64,000 bases of DNA from Cryptomeria japonica (Eukaryota > Streptophyta > Pinopsida > Cupressales > Cupressaceae). Positions 54,190 through 64,000 of the stretch are shown piece after piece; position 1 is the stretch's first letter, and the number at the start of each line of letters is the position of its first letter. Below the pieces are notes generated by a model. It was not told the DNA's origin. It did no database searches and saw only the letters and a list, made by a program, of their open reading frames with translations. Where the stretch lies: NCBI RefSeq assembly GCF_030272615.1, contig NC_081405.1, positions 569,099,095-569,163,094 on the forward strand. The letters are read 5' to 3'. The position numbers and the translations under genes were made by a program.

Positions 54190-56110
54190 TCTTACAGTTG
54201 TGCAAGAGGCATCTCGCAACATAGGTGTTGCACGATCATTTGATAGAGGCTAAGGTGGATTGCATTGCAGCGACAGGCCTGTATGATGTGATGTATATGC
54301 CCATGATTTAGATGAATCGTGGTTTGATTACAACATTGGCAAAGCAGTGGCATAGTGAGACATGTACATTTCACTTAGCGTAGGAAGAGATGACAGTTAC
54401 ACTGGAGGATGTATGGCACATCCTACATATTCCCATCCGAGGAGAGCTGGTGAGCTATGACTGAGCGTGGGGACCCTAGCAGTGCAGAGAGTTTTTGAGG
54501 AGTATGTCTATATTGATGATGGATCGATAGCCTGGGGGGACATAGCGGTGTTGTATGAGTTGTTACTAGCAGTGCTCTTCAGTATTGTTGGGGGACTACT
54601 GTGTCCAGATAGACGATCGCATGGACTAGTCATTGGTTGCGGTTAGGTGATCGAACAAATGATGATAGAGGGGACCCGGTTTGCATGGGGACCATGCGTG
54701 CTATCGCACTTATATCGGGAGCTACATGAGGTAGCATATCGAGGGATGGGCTCCTTGGGAGTTAGGATCACACTACTACATATGTGGGCATTGGACCATC
54801 TACCGGTTACTCGACCAATCAGTTTGAGATTTCAAGGAGTGGATTAGACCTATGTATACATGTATGGAGGGATGATGAGTCAGCCCCACCTAGGAAAGTT
54901 AGAGTGATGGTAGCGGGCATTGGATGACTTGGATATAGTGATCTAAAGGTCGTACATTGAGTGTGAGCCATGGGAGGATGATGCAGAGGCATTGCCCTAT
55001 GTTTTTATGACTCGATTCCTCATTGGTAGGACAAGCTACAATGTGGAGAGACAACTTCCGGGTTGGGTGTTGAGATAGTTTGGGCAAAGGCAGGGATCGC
55101 CTAGTGGTTCAGGAGAGTATGCCAGGGTGGTTCGAGAGAGGTAGTTATGGGGGCCAGTATTACCATATGATCAGGCTTTAGCAGAGTTTCGCACACTATA
55201 GGTGAGACCATGGCAGATGAGGTCGGGGATGGTGGATGTTGGGGTGTTAGAGGAGTATATGCAGTATATTACGACACATATGATTCCTCAGATATCAGAT
55301 TCGACAGAGCTAATTCTAGATTTTGAGGAGGAGAGGAGGTTGCAGAGTAGTAGGTGTTCGAGAGAGGGGATGGTGGTGATGGAGATGGTGGTGGTGGGGA
55401 TGGAGGAGGAGGGGGTGGTGGTTTTGGAGGAGGTGGTGGATTCGGAGGTGGAGGTGGGGGTGATGGTCGATTACAGCAGAGAGGGAGAGGTGGGTAGCCA
55501 TTGCGGCTATCTTAGGGGCCTTCGATGTAGGGAAGCATGAGGTTAGGTGGTAGGGATGCAGGTGAGGGACATGCACCTATGGCTACAAAGGAGGGAGCGA
55601 CAAGAGAGGGAGCCACTGGGGAGGCACCTATGGATATGGGGGAGGGAGCTATAGGTGGAGAGCTGTGGGATCATATGATAGGATATTTGCAGACTTGTGT
55701 AGAGGATTTGGAGGCAGAGGTGGCAGCTAGAGATGTACAGCTATTTGCACGAGAGTTGGAGCTTACTATGGTGCTGTAGGAGAGGAATGAGGTCATGGAG
55801 AGATTTGTGACATTGCAGGAGAGTACGAATGGGAGCAGGAGTAGGAGCATAGGGTCCTACTGGGGATGCGATGAGGGAGATGCGATGAGCATAGGAGGAG
55901 ATAGAATATTGGCAGGGGTTATATAAGTAGACAGTGCCAGATAGTTAGCGAGTACTTAGCTATTCACAGATGCGGTGGGCGAGATCAGAGTGGTCTCAAA
56001 GGATGTGGAGCAGTGGTGGTGTGATGGGTCCTCCACGGAGAGATAAATCAGGTGGTGCAGGGGCTAGTGGGGGAGCAGGTAGAGATGGGTGTGCAACATC
56101 TGGTCAGAGT
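54190..56110 (+). pseudogene. T3 antisense ORF: plant mobile domain (PMD, MAIN-like) protein
   Basis: Reads, in shifting frames with many TAG stops, HLIEAKVDCIAATGLYDVMY, MTVTLEDVWHILHIPIRGEL, FEEYVYIDDGSIAWGDIAVL, IVGGLLCPDRRSHGL, GMGSLGVRITLLHMWALDHL and RFLIGRTSYNVERQLPG. This order is that of the aminotransferase-like plant mobile domain found in MAIN/MAIL proteins and in many plant retroelements. After it come a Gly-rich linker (about 55355-55500) and a C-terminal helix (LQTCVEDLEAEVAARDVQL). It lies on the strand opposite the pol genes, between integrase and 3' LTR, a place where Tat elements are known to carry extra ORFs. Clearly decayed. Confidence 0.82.
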
Positions 56111-57479
56111 GGCATTTGAGAGAGCATTTTGTATGCATGTATTTATATGGTCATTTTGGACTATGTCTTGGATGGCTCTTGGTAGCCGATGTTTTGGACT
56201 TCATTGTACTCTGATACATGTATATTTTTGGCAATATGATATGATATATGAGGAGATCCCATTTTTGTGAGGATATTCATTTTGATGACATGTATGGATG
56301 TTTATGCAGGATGATGATTTTATGATTTTATGCTCAGATGGATACTTTATACTTGCTATATGTATGTGTTTTTATGAGATGATTCCTATATACATGTTTT
56401 GATGATTATTTATGCCTACATGATGTCTGTATGAATTTTGTATGACGTAATGCTAACATGTATATGCAGGTTTATATATGTGTGCATGATGTGTTGGTGA
56501 TGTAATGCCTTATGTATGTAATGCCCTGAAGATTATGTATGTATAATAAAATGATGATTATGATTTTTTTTGGATTTTTGGATTTGTGATGAGACAAATG
56601 ATATGCAATGTTTTTAGGATTTAATGCAGTGAATGAATGATTTATATATGTAAATGCATCTAGATGTTGAATGTAACAAATGTAAAGTACAAAATGTTGA
56701 AATGATGATATCTAAATGAATGTATATGGATAATGTATATGAACCTATGTGGAAATAAATGGTTTTATTATGATTCTAAATGATGATGTGAAATGATAAT
56801 TTATTGATAATGCAACTCATGAATAACTACACCTTAATGCAATTAAAAAATGAATGTATGTTTGTAAATGAATCCTAAATGAAAAAGCATTAAATGAGTA
56901 TAAAAATATACTAAATGGATAAATGAATTCACTTAAGTAATGGATAGATAGATAGATGTATGCAATGATAAATGATGATAAATGATAATAAATGATGATT
57001 GGTAACTTGATACTAAATGAATGCATAGGAATGGCTAATACAATCAAGGACATTTGTATCATATGAATGAATCTAAATGTCATGATTTATGCAATGATGA
57101 AAAATAATATAATAAGACTAATAAGTGATAATGAACTATATGTAATTTTATGCATCTAAATGATATGAAATGCACTTGATGTAAATGCAACTAAATGTAA
57201 TGATGAGGATATGATCATGATAGATGAATGCAAGGTTGTTTAGACTTTGCATGATGCACTGATGATGTATCAGAGTACTCTATCATGATTGTATCCAAGA
57301 CCAGCTCAATTTCCACATAAATGCTTATATTTAACTTTGTTCGCACTTGCATACAAAACCATGCATATGAATAATGAATGAGTAAATGGATGGGCGAGAT
57401 GGAATGGAATGCAATATAAATAGATGAGATGGAATGATGATCCATAGTGCTTTATTTTCATCATTGAGCTTAAAAAAAT
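56111..57479. other. T3 AT-rich non-coding region
   Basis: Dominated by simple ATGATG, AATGAATG and ATGTATATG-type sequence (56270-57240). No gene supported; frames seen here come from the simple sequence. Confidence 0.7.
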
Positions 57480-57610
57480 GTTGTAAGAAAATACAAGCAA
57501 CTTGACATAATGATTCAAGATGACCTGAGTAGTTCTTACATGAATTATGATATAGCAAGTTAATACAAGCAACTTGATATAATGGATCAAGTTGACCTGA
57601 GTATTGCTTG
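57480..57610 (-). repeat. Direct repeat of about 45 bp in T3
   Basis: Two copies of ACAAGCAACTTGAYATAATG plus a following RTGACCTGAGTA block, at about 57491 and 57563, separated by sequence with AT-rich filler. Confidence 0.8.
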
Positions 57611-58798
57611 TGGAATAGATAAGGATCATCTCCTTTCATGCATGACTTGGAACATCCTCCTTGATCTTTTGTCGATCATATCCTGAGACAAGTTCATACC
57701 ATAATCAGAGATAAACCATCATCAAGTTTGGATGAGGCAGTAGGAACCAAAAATGGAGCATTGTACCTGTAAGCAAACAACATATATAATGAATAAAGAA
57801 TATTGATCCTCAAAAATGGTTCATGCTCATATGGTCGAGGTATACACTGTAGTCAGCAAGCCATAGTGATCTATGACTGTATTTTGCCCATGATCACATA
57901 GTTTAGTGAACTTCCCACGTAGACACCATTAGGACATGCCCTAGTACTTCATTGGAATAATTCACAGAAGATACACAAACAATGTTGTAGGAACCTGATA
58001 TGAATAAATAACCCACAAATCAACCAAGTATTTGATAGCTTAAAAAGAATTTTCTTGTTAAAGAAAAATGTCATCTTGTCTTTGTTTTGGTAAGAAAGGA
58101 TGCATCCTTCTTAAGGCAGTTTGCATTTTTGATGTTGATTGTTTGGTTGATCAGATAAGTGGTCATCATTGGAATTTTTCATAATGTTTGTTTGGTATCT
58201 ACCTTGAAAAACATATGTACAGGGGGTTGCCATGTTTTTTATTGATTTTTTTTTCTGATATTTTTGGATTTTGTGAGATAGTTTTTCAATGTTTTTGGAT
58301 TTTGAGAGACATTATTTTTCCAATGTTTCTGGTATTATGATGATTGTTTTCAATTTTTTTGGATTTTGAGAGACATTTTTGAATGAAGAACTTAGTGAAG
58401 CACAAAACAATGTAGTATCCACTTCCATCAAACTAGATTAAGGGTATTGCCCCTAGTTTAGGCACGACTTCGAAAAAGCGGGATGCAAGATGCATGAAGT
58501 ACTATCCTAGATTACAAATCAATAACTAGCCATGGTTTGGATGAATGGATGAGTGGATGCAATGAACATGATAGCAACAAGTCTGAAAAATAATGGAGCC
58601 ATAGCCTTTACGAGTGGCACCTGTTTGCTAGGTTTTCACCATCGCACTTACCCAAGGTGCCATCGGAGTGGCTGTTCACCATTTGGATGCATGATTTTTC
58701 TTTACTATTTTGAGGTTTTTGTATTTTCTTCAGGTCATTTATCTGAATGTTTTTGGTGTTTTTTCTGATATGCCTGGGAGCCCGATGCTCTGTGCAGC
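57611..58798 (-). other. T3 3' region after integrase
   Basis: No gene. Holds a CACCTTGGGTAAGT and GAAAACCTAGCAAACAGG block (58616-58662) shared with T2, and T-rich repeats with TTTTTGGATTTT near 58250-58370. Confidence 0.65.
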
Positions 58799-59850
58799 TT
58801 ATGTATAAAACCGTTTGAGGTGCATGCTGTTGATTGGATCTGCTAGCGGTTCTCCTTTTGAAGTGGCCAACTGGTATTCCCCAAACCCAAATACAGCAAT
58901 GATAACATATGGACCTAGCCAATTTGATTCAAAATTTCCCTGATGTTCTTGATTGGGTTGGTTACAAGGATTTTCTTGAAGAACAAGATCACCTACCTTG
59001 AAGGTATGAGGTCCGACCCGATGATTATAGCTTCTGCTCATGAGCAGCTTTTTGCTTCTCATCAAGTGGCTCTAAGTCCTGAAGATGTGATACTCGGTAT
59101 GATTCATCATCAATGAGATTATGCAAGGAAACCCATAGTGATGGTATTTCATCTTTGATAGGTAAGATAGCTTTGGCTCCATAGACCAGTGAGTAGGGAA
59201 TTGTGCCTGTAGGGGTTCAAATGCTAGTCCAATATGCCCATAGTGCTGGATTCAATTGAATGTGCCAATCATGACCAACATCATTGACTATCTTCTTGAG
59301 GATTCTTAATGTGTTTTTGTTTGATGCTTCGGCTTGACCATTGCCTTGTGGGTAATAGGGAGCGGAAAAATGGTGTTGGATGTGAAACTTGTCACAGAGC
59401 TCACAAACATCCTGATTCTTGAAAGGAAGACCGTTATCTGTGATGATGGACATGGGTACACCATACCGGTAGATGATGTAATTAAGGATGAACGAGGTGA
59501 TCTATTTGTCGATGACTTGGGTAAGTGGAACAGCTTCGATCAACTTTGTGAAGTATTCAGTGGCAGTAATAATGAATTTGTGGTTGTTGGATGAAGATGG
59601 ATGGATTTTACCCACAAGGTCAAGGCCCCATTGACAAAAAGGCCATGATGTTATGATTGGTTGCAATTCCTATACTGGTGCATGTATCAGATCTCCATGA
59701 ACTTGACATTTCTTGCATTTTCGGACAAAGTAATAGGAATCTTTTTCCATAGATGGCCAATAGTATCCAATGCACAAGAGTTTCTTGGCTAGTGATGGAC
59801 CACTTGCATGAGTTCTGCAAATTCCTTCATGTACCTCTTCCAAGGCCTTT
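58799..59850 (-). pseudogene. T3 integrase
   Basis: Joins element DNA into the host. From right: H2C2 zinc region (59830-59640), core with SIITDNGLPFKNQDV (second Asp) and YYPQGNGQAEASNKNTLRIL (catalytic Glu) at 59453-59217, then after a frameshift the C-terminal GPY-type region FKVGDLVLQENP and NWLGPYVI, ending at HLKRFYT with the stop at 58799. Multiple frame breaks make it inactive. Confidence 0.9.
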
Positions 59851-60043
59851 GTTATCTCATCCTATTCCAGACATCGAAGGAGAGTACCATCAAGACTGCG
59901 TTGGTATAGGATTTCAACAATAATGGTATATCGAGCAGTTTGGTGAATGAAGGTTTTACATTGGTTATTTGATTGGTTAGGAGGAAGTGTATGATCATGG
60001 AGATAGGTGTAGAACTCACCGTACCTTGGGAATTCAAAACCAA

Positions 60044-60776
60044 TAAGGTGATATATCATCTCAGATTTCAGGATATCATAAGTTGGAATCCAAAGCTATT
60101 CTACCAAGAACTCATAGCGTGTTGAATTTTGTGGAAGATCTAGGAGAGATGCAATAGTAGCCATAGTGTCAGTAGCTCAATTATGATCTCTTGGTATTTT
60201 CTCAAAGGTGATAGTAGTAAATGATGTTTCTAATTTATCCACCATTTGTTTGTACGACATGAGTTTGTCATCCTTGGTCTGATATTCATCTGTTGCTTGT
60301 CGAATGACTAGTTGGGAGTTGCCATATACTTGTAGTTCTTGTAACTTCCATTGTATGGCTAGCTTGAGTCCTGTGATCAAGGCCTCATATTTTGCTATGT
60401 CGTTTGTGCATGCAAATGTGAGCCTATAAGACTTCGAGATGTTGTTACCTTGAGGTGTGATAAACAAAATGCCTGCCCTCGAGCCATGCCTAGTGTATGA
60501 ACCATCAAAGTAAAATTTCCATGGTTGTGCTGCTGTGATCATGAATATCTCTTCATCTGAAAAATTGGAAATGAGATGATGATCGCCTATGAGTGGTGCA
60601 TCAGCCAACTAATCTGCAATAACTTGACCCTTGATAGATTTATGGTCCACATACTCGATGTCAAATTAACTTAGAATCATCACCCATTTGGCAAAGCGGT
60701 CTGTCAATGCTCCTTTGCTGAGTAAGTATTTGAGTGGATCGATCTTTGCAATTAACTGTACTTTATGTGTCAATAG
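60044..60776 (-). pseudogene. T3 RNase H (RT RNase H end and Tat-type extra RNase H)
   Basis: 60776-60609 reads KYLLSKGALTDRFAKWVMIL and FDIEYVDHKSIKGQVIAD, the end of the usual Gypsy RNase H. 60608-60177 is a second RNase H-like domain (WKFYFDGSYTRHGSRAGILF, then KYEALITGLKLA and VYGNSQLVIRQ), as in Tat elements. The usual AEYEAL is AKYEAL and VYGDS is VYGNS, so two acidic active-site residues are replaced. The reading frame continues to the right of B2 outside the window. Confidence 0.88.
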
Positions 60777-61836
60777 TGTTAGGTCCCGGAGACATCTGAG
60801 AGGCGGGGGTGAATCAGTTGTCTAATAAATTCAAACCAAAAACCAATTAACCAACTTAATGCTTAATACTGGTAAACCAGTTAAGTATGCTAGTAGATAG
60901 TGTTAACAATAAATTGCTATACCAGTAAAGATTAATGCATGAAACACAAACATAAAGTCATCCACAACACATAACACCAATATTTGTACGTGGAAACCCT
61001 GTAAGGGGAAAAACCATGGTGGGAAACCTTACCCACAATTAGATGATACTACTGCAGATAGTAAGTGTACATAAATGGGGTCTGCACATGCAGAAAGGCC
61101 AACAGCCTAGAGCTCACTACTCAATCAAAAAATGGGAGTCACACTGACTACAGTTGGATGGTTAAATCCAATATGATTGTACTGCACAAAATAGCATCTT
61201 CATATGCTGGATTCAGTACCGGTGTAATACTGATATGCTTATACAAAAACCTAACTTCACCTTCAAATTATGTCTTCATGTATTCCTCTGCTTGATCTCG
61301 CATATACCTTCACACAAAATTTTTTTGCATTCCACACTTGATCTTACAAATAAGATCTTACATTTATACCATACCCTAAGACCAATTTTAGTAGGTCAGC
61401 TCTACAAGATATTAAAATAAATTTTTTTTACAAACAATATAATATCCGATGCAATAACCGATTAAACATGTCAGCTTAATGCATTTACATCAATAATAAA
61501 CCATCTCCATAGCGTGCCATGCTGATTTGGAAAAGATACACTTGTCGGTGTAACCCTAGATAACCTAGACCTATTTGTCGGTAAAAGCAAATATGCCAAT
61601 ATGAATATACCAATGATTAATTCTTCAAAACAAAGTGTCCACACAATTTCTTTGACATTACCAAGTGTCTTCCATATCATTCCAAATACTGGTGAACATT
61701 ATATCCTGCTGGTGAACCATATACCAGTAACTGTTGCATAGTTTTTTCGCTTGCCGGTGAATGTTGCTGGATCTCCAAAGTGTTTGTTTTCAGTAGGTGT
61801 TGACATCAATGACAAAACCATACCAAAATACCAACA
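60777..61836 (-). repeat. 3' LTR of B2
   Basis: 1,060 bp, TGTTAGGTCC to ATACCAACA, alignable with both B1 LTRs along its length. The hairpin at 60791-60822 has one mismatched pair. Confidence 0.93.
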
Positions 61837-62190
61837 ATCTCCCCCTTTGGCATTGATGGCAACACAAGATGGAAAAACCATCAAAGTGCCAAAACAGAAA
61901 TGCCAAATATCAAAAACCAACAATCTCCATTTCTCCCCCTGGGAGCAACATGTGTTTATCCAAAGATTTATTTTGAATACCAAATCTCCTCAAAAGATAA
62001 TGTGTTTTTCCATAGATATCTATCCCCCTTTGACATCAAATGCCAAAGCTACAAAATTCAAGTCCATACAAAAATACCAACTACTCCCCTCGAGAAGTAG
62101 CTTCCTCATCAAATACCAGAATAAAGATTTGTCTTTTTAATTCTACCGGTTGATTACAATCATCAACTATCTAAGTCTCTACCAGTGGTG
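61837..62190 (-). promoter_or_regulatory. B2 3' region and purine-tract module
   Basis: Minus-strand tracts: GATGTCAAAGGGGGAT (near 62025-62042), CCAGGGGGAG (near 61933-61942), and GTTGCCATCAATGCC plus AAAGGGGGAGAT at the LTR. Same order as B1, N1 and N2. No gene. Confidence 0.8.
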
Positions 62191-63928
62191 TTATGACTCC
62201 AAGATGATCTTTTAGATATTTAAAATTCTCCTTAGGCAAAGGTTTTGTGAAAATATCTGCAAGCTATTCTTTAGTATTCACATAAACCAGTTTTATCTCC
62301 TTTTCTTCAACTTTTTCCATTAGAAAATTCAGTTTGATAGAAACATGTTTTGTTTTAGAATGTAATACCAGATTCTTAGATATATCAATTGCTGCAGTGT
62401 TATCACAATAGATAGTAATAGGTTCCTTGCATTTTAACTTTATGTCTTTCAACATTTGCTTAAGCCATAGTACCTGTGTACAGTTAGTTGCTGCTGCAAC
62501 ATATTCTAATTCTACTATTGATAAAGATGTACAACTCTATTTCTTACTCAACCAAGAAACTAATCTCTTTCCAGGAAAGAATGCTCCTCCAGTGGTGCTC
62601 TTTCTATCATCTACATCTCCTACCCAATTTGCATCTGTGTATGCACATAGGTGAAAATTTTCATCTTTAGGATACCATAATCCAAGATTTGTTGTGCTTT
62701 GTAAGTACCGGAAAATCCTTTTCACTGCTGGTTCATGATTTTCCCTAGGATTACTCTGAATTCTAGAAACAATACATACTGCATTCATAATATCAAGCCT
62801 GGTTTGTGTCAAATACAGTAAACCTCCTATCATATATTTGTATCTAGTTGGATTAACAGGTATAGATTCATCCCTTTGAGATAATTTGTCATTTGTAGTC
62901 ATAGGTGTGCTTATCGGTTTAGAGTTTTCCATCCCAAATTTCTTTAGCAATTCTCTCAAGTACTTGGATTGACTAGAAAATATACCTTTATCAGTCTATG
63001 AAATCTGCAAACCTAAAAAGAATTTTATTTCTCCAATCATATACATTTCAAATTCTTGTTGCATTTTAAGAGAAAATTCCTTACATAATCCATCTTCTCC
63101 TCCAAAGATTATATCATCAACAAATACTTCAATAATCAAGATGTCATCATTAGTTATTTTGTAATATAAATTGCTATCTGCATTTCCTTTAGTAAAACCA
63201 ATCTTCAAAAGATATTTATCCAACCTTGCATACCAAGCTCTTGGGGCTTGTTTCAATCAATACAAAGCTTTTCTTAACCTGCAAACCATATCATTGCCAT
63301 TTGTCAAAGAAAATCCATCAGGTTGTTCAATATATACTTCCTCTTCAAGATCTTCATTCAAAAATGCACATTTAATATCCATTTGATAAACTTTGTAGTC
63401 CTTGTTAGCTGCAAAAGCCAAGAATAATCTAACTGCCTCAATTTTGGCTACCGGTACAAAGGTTTCATTGTAATCAACTCCTTCTTTCTAAGAATATCCC
63501 TTACACACTAGTCTTGCTTTATTCCTGACAACCTTACCATCTTCATTAAGTTTGTTTCTAAATACCCATTTGGTTCCTATTACATTTTTATCTTTAGGTT
63601 GGGGAACTAATGTCCAAGTATTATTTTTCTCAATTTGTCCTAATTGTTCTTCCATAGCTTTAATCCAAAATTTATCTTCACATGCCTCATTGATAGATGA
63701 TGGTTCAATTTGAGAAATAAGACATACCTCTTCATTTGCCAATCTTCCTCTTGTCATAACTCCTTTGAATTTGTTTCCAATTATCTGATCTTCAGAATGA
63801 TTCAATCTTACATACCAGGGTGTCTTAGTTTGTTGTTGTTCTTCAATTACTCTGGAATCCTCTGATGATACCGGAGTAACTAGATCTTCATTCTGTACTG
63901 GTAGATTCAGTATAGTTTCATTTGTCAC
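62191..63928 (-). pseudogene. B2 reverse transcriptase and RNase H
   Basis: One phase is kept from 63928 to the 3' end, with single stops near 63488, 63257, 62996, 62537 and 62264 and no frameshift. Motifs: WTLVPQPKDKNVIGTKWVFR, VEVFVDDIIFGGED with both active-site aspartates, ISTPMTTNDKLSQRDES, AYTDANWVGDVDDRKSTTGG, then DNTAAIDISKNLVLHSKTKH. Four of the stops are TAG, and at three of these B1 has CAG. Codons upstream (63929-64000) continue the frame off the edge. Confidence 0.93.
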
Positions 63929-64000
63929 AATTTCTATTGCCGGTTCAGAGTCTATATACCTTGAAGTTCCTCTAAATTGTTCATCAATCTTTACATTTGT

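Larger units (their letters stand above)
41012..60776 (-). mobile_element. T3: Tat-type Ty3/Gypsy element with antisense ORF, split by T2 and cut by B2
   Basis: Right to left on the minus strand: RNase H (60776 down), integrase (59850-58799), 3' region, an antisense plant-mobile-domain ORF (54190-56110, plus strand), purine tract (53005-53022), then the 3' LTR (53004 to about 41012) broken by T2. RNase H before integrase is the Gypsy order, and the RNase H sequence is of the extra kind known in the Tat lineage. The 5' half lies beyond B2 outside the window. The left LTR end at 41012 is estimated from where the H fragment stops. Confidence 0.82.
60777..64000 (-). mobile_element. B2: Copia element of the B family, partial at right edge
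   Basis: Same family as B1. 3' LTR (60777-61836), purine-tract module, RNase H and RT on the minus strand, running off the window before integrase. Inserted in T3 RNase H; the probable duplication AATAG (60772-60776) cannot be checked. Confidence 0.93.

Noticed and set aside
55316-55576. His-rich antisense frame
   Set aside because: Shadow of the Gly-rich linker of the PMD ORF (GGT/GGA repeats read in reverse).
56270-57240. ATGATG-type simple sequence as a CRISPR-like or satellite array
   Set aside because: Units are irregular with no fixed spacers or period, and the genome is a plant's.

Overview
The window is eukaryotic, from a seed plant with a large, repeat-filled nuclear genome. Conifer-like is plausible from the style of the elements, but the species cannot be fixed from sequence alone. 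No intact host gene was found; only a few short stretches could be captured or host sequence. There is no CRISPR array, rRNA gene, tRNA gene or bacterial feature. Nearly every base can be assigned to LTR retrotransposons, many nested in one another. Five insertions have matching 5-bp target-site duplications (TSDs): T1 GTACT, B1 GATGT, N1 CTGAC, N2 ATAAC and T2 CTTAG. Element labels are mine.

Layout. (1) 1-5773: Copia element A, minus strand, complete from 5' LTR to RNase H, 3' LTR off the left edge. (2) 5774-6255: a purine-tract remnant and a plus-strand Gypsy gag fragment. (3) 6256-17009: N0, a truncated minus-strand copy of a non-autonomous family I call N, interrupted by T1 (7784-15656), a Gypsy/Tat-like element with gag-protease only. 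(4) 17010-40330: locus Q, one decayed reading frame of roughly 1,060 codons. It is cut by Copia element B1 (19563-26259, minus) and by N1 (26587-39596, plus), and N1 is itself cut by N2 (29244-35841, plus). (5) 40346-41011: a possible exon and a Gypsy integrase fragment H. (6) 41012 to beyond the window: T3, a minus-strand Tat-type Gypsy element with an antisense plant-mobile-domain ORF. Its LTR is split by the 10.6-kb element T2 (41435-52017) and its RNase H region by Copia element B2 (60777 to the right edge).

Most interesting is family N. Its primer-binding site, leader and three-part purine-tract module match the autonomous Copia family B1/B2, but it lacks protease, integrase and reverse transcriptase. 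It carries ORF1 (coiled coil plus four CCHC knuckles, no recognisable capsid domain) and ORF2 (about 1,055 codons, no family I recognise). In two hand-aligned segments of ORF2 from N1 and N2 (82 codons) I count 34 synonymous against 11 replacement codon differences, so ORF2 appears to have been kept as a protein. Both copies also share in-frame stops at the same two places.

Likely working relationships (inference): B-type Copia elements supply enzymes to N. A T3-like Tat element could supply enzymes to T2, and perhaps to T1. Almost all coding regions are decayed, with many stops at former glutamine codons, as expected from cytosine methylation and deamination in silenced repeats.
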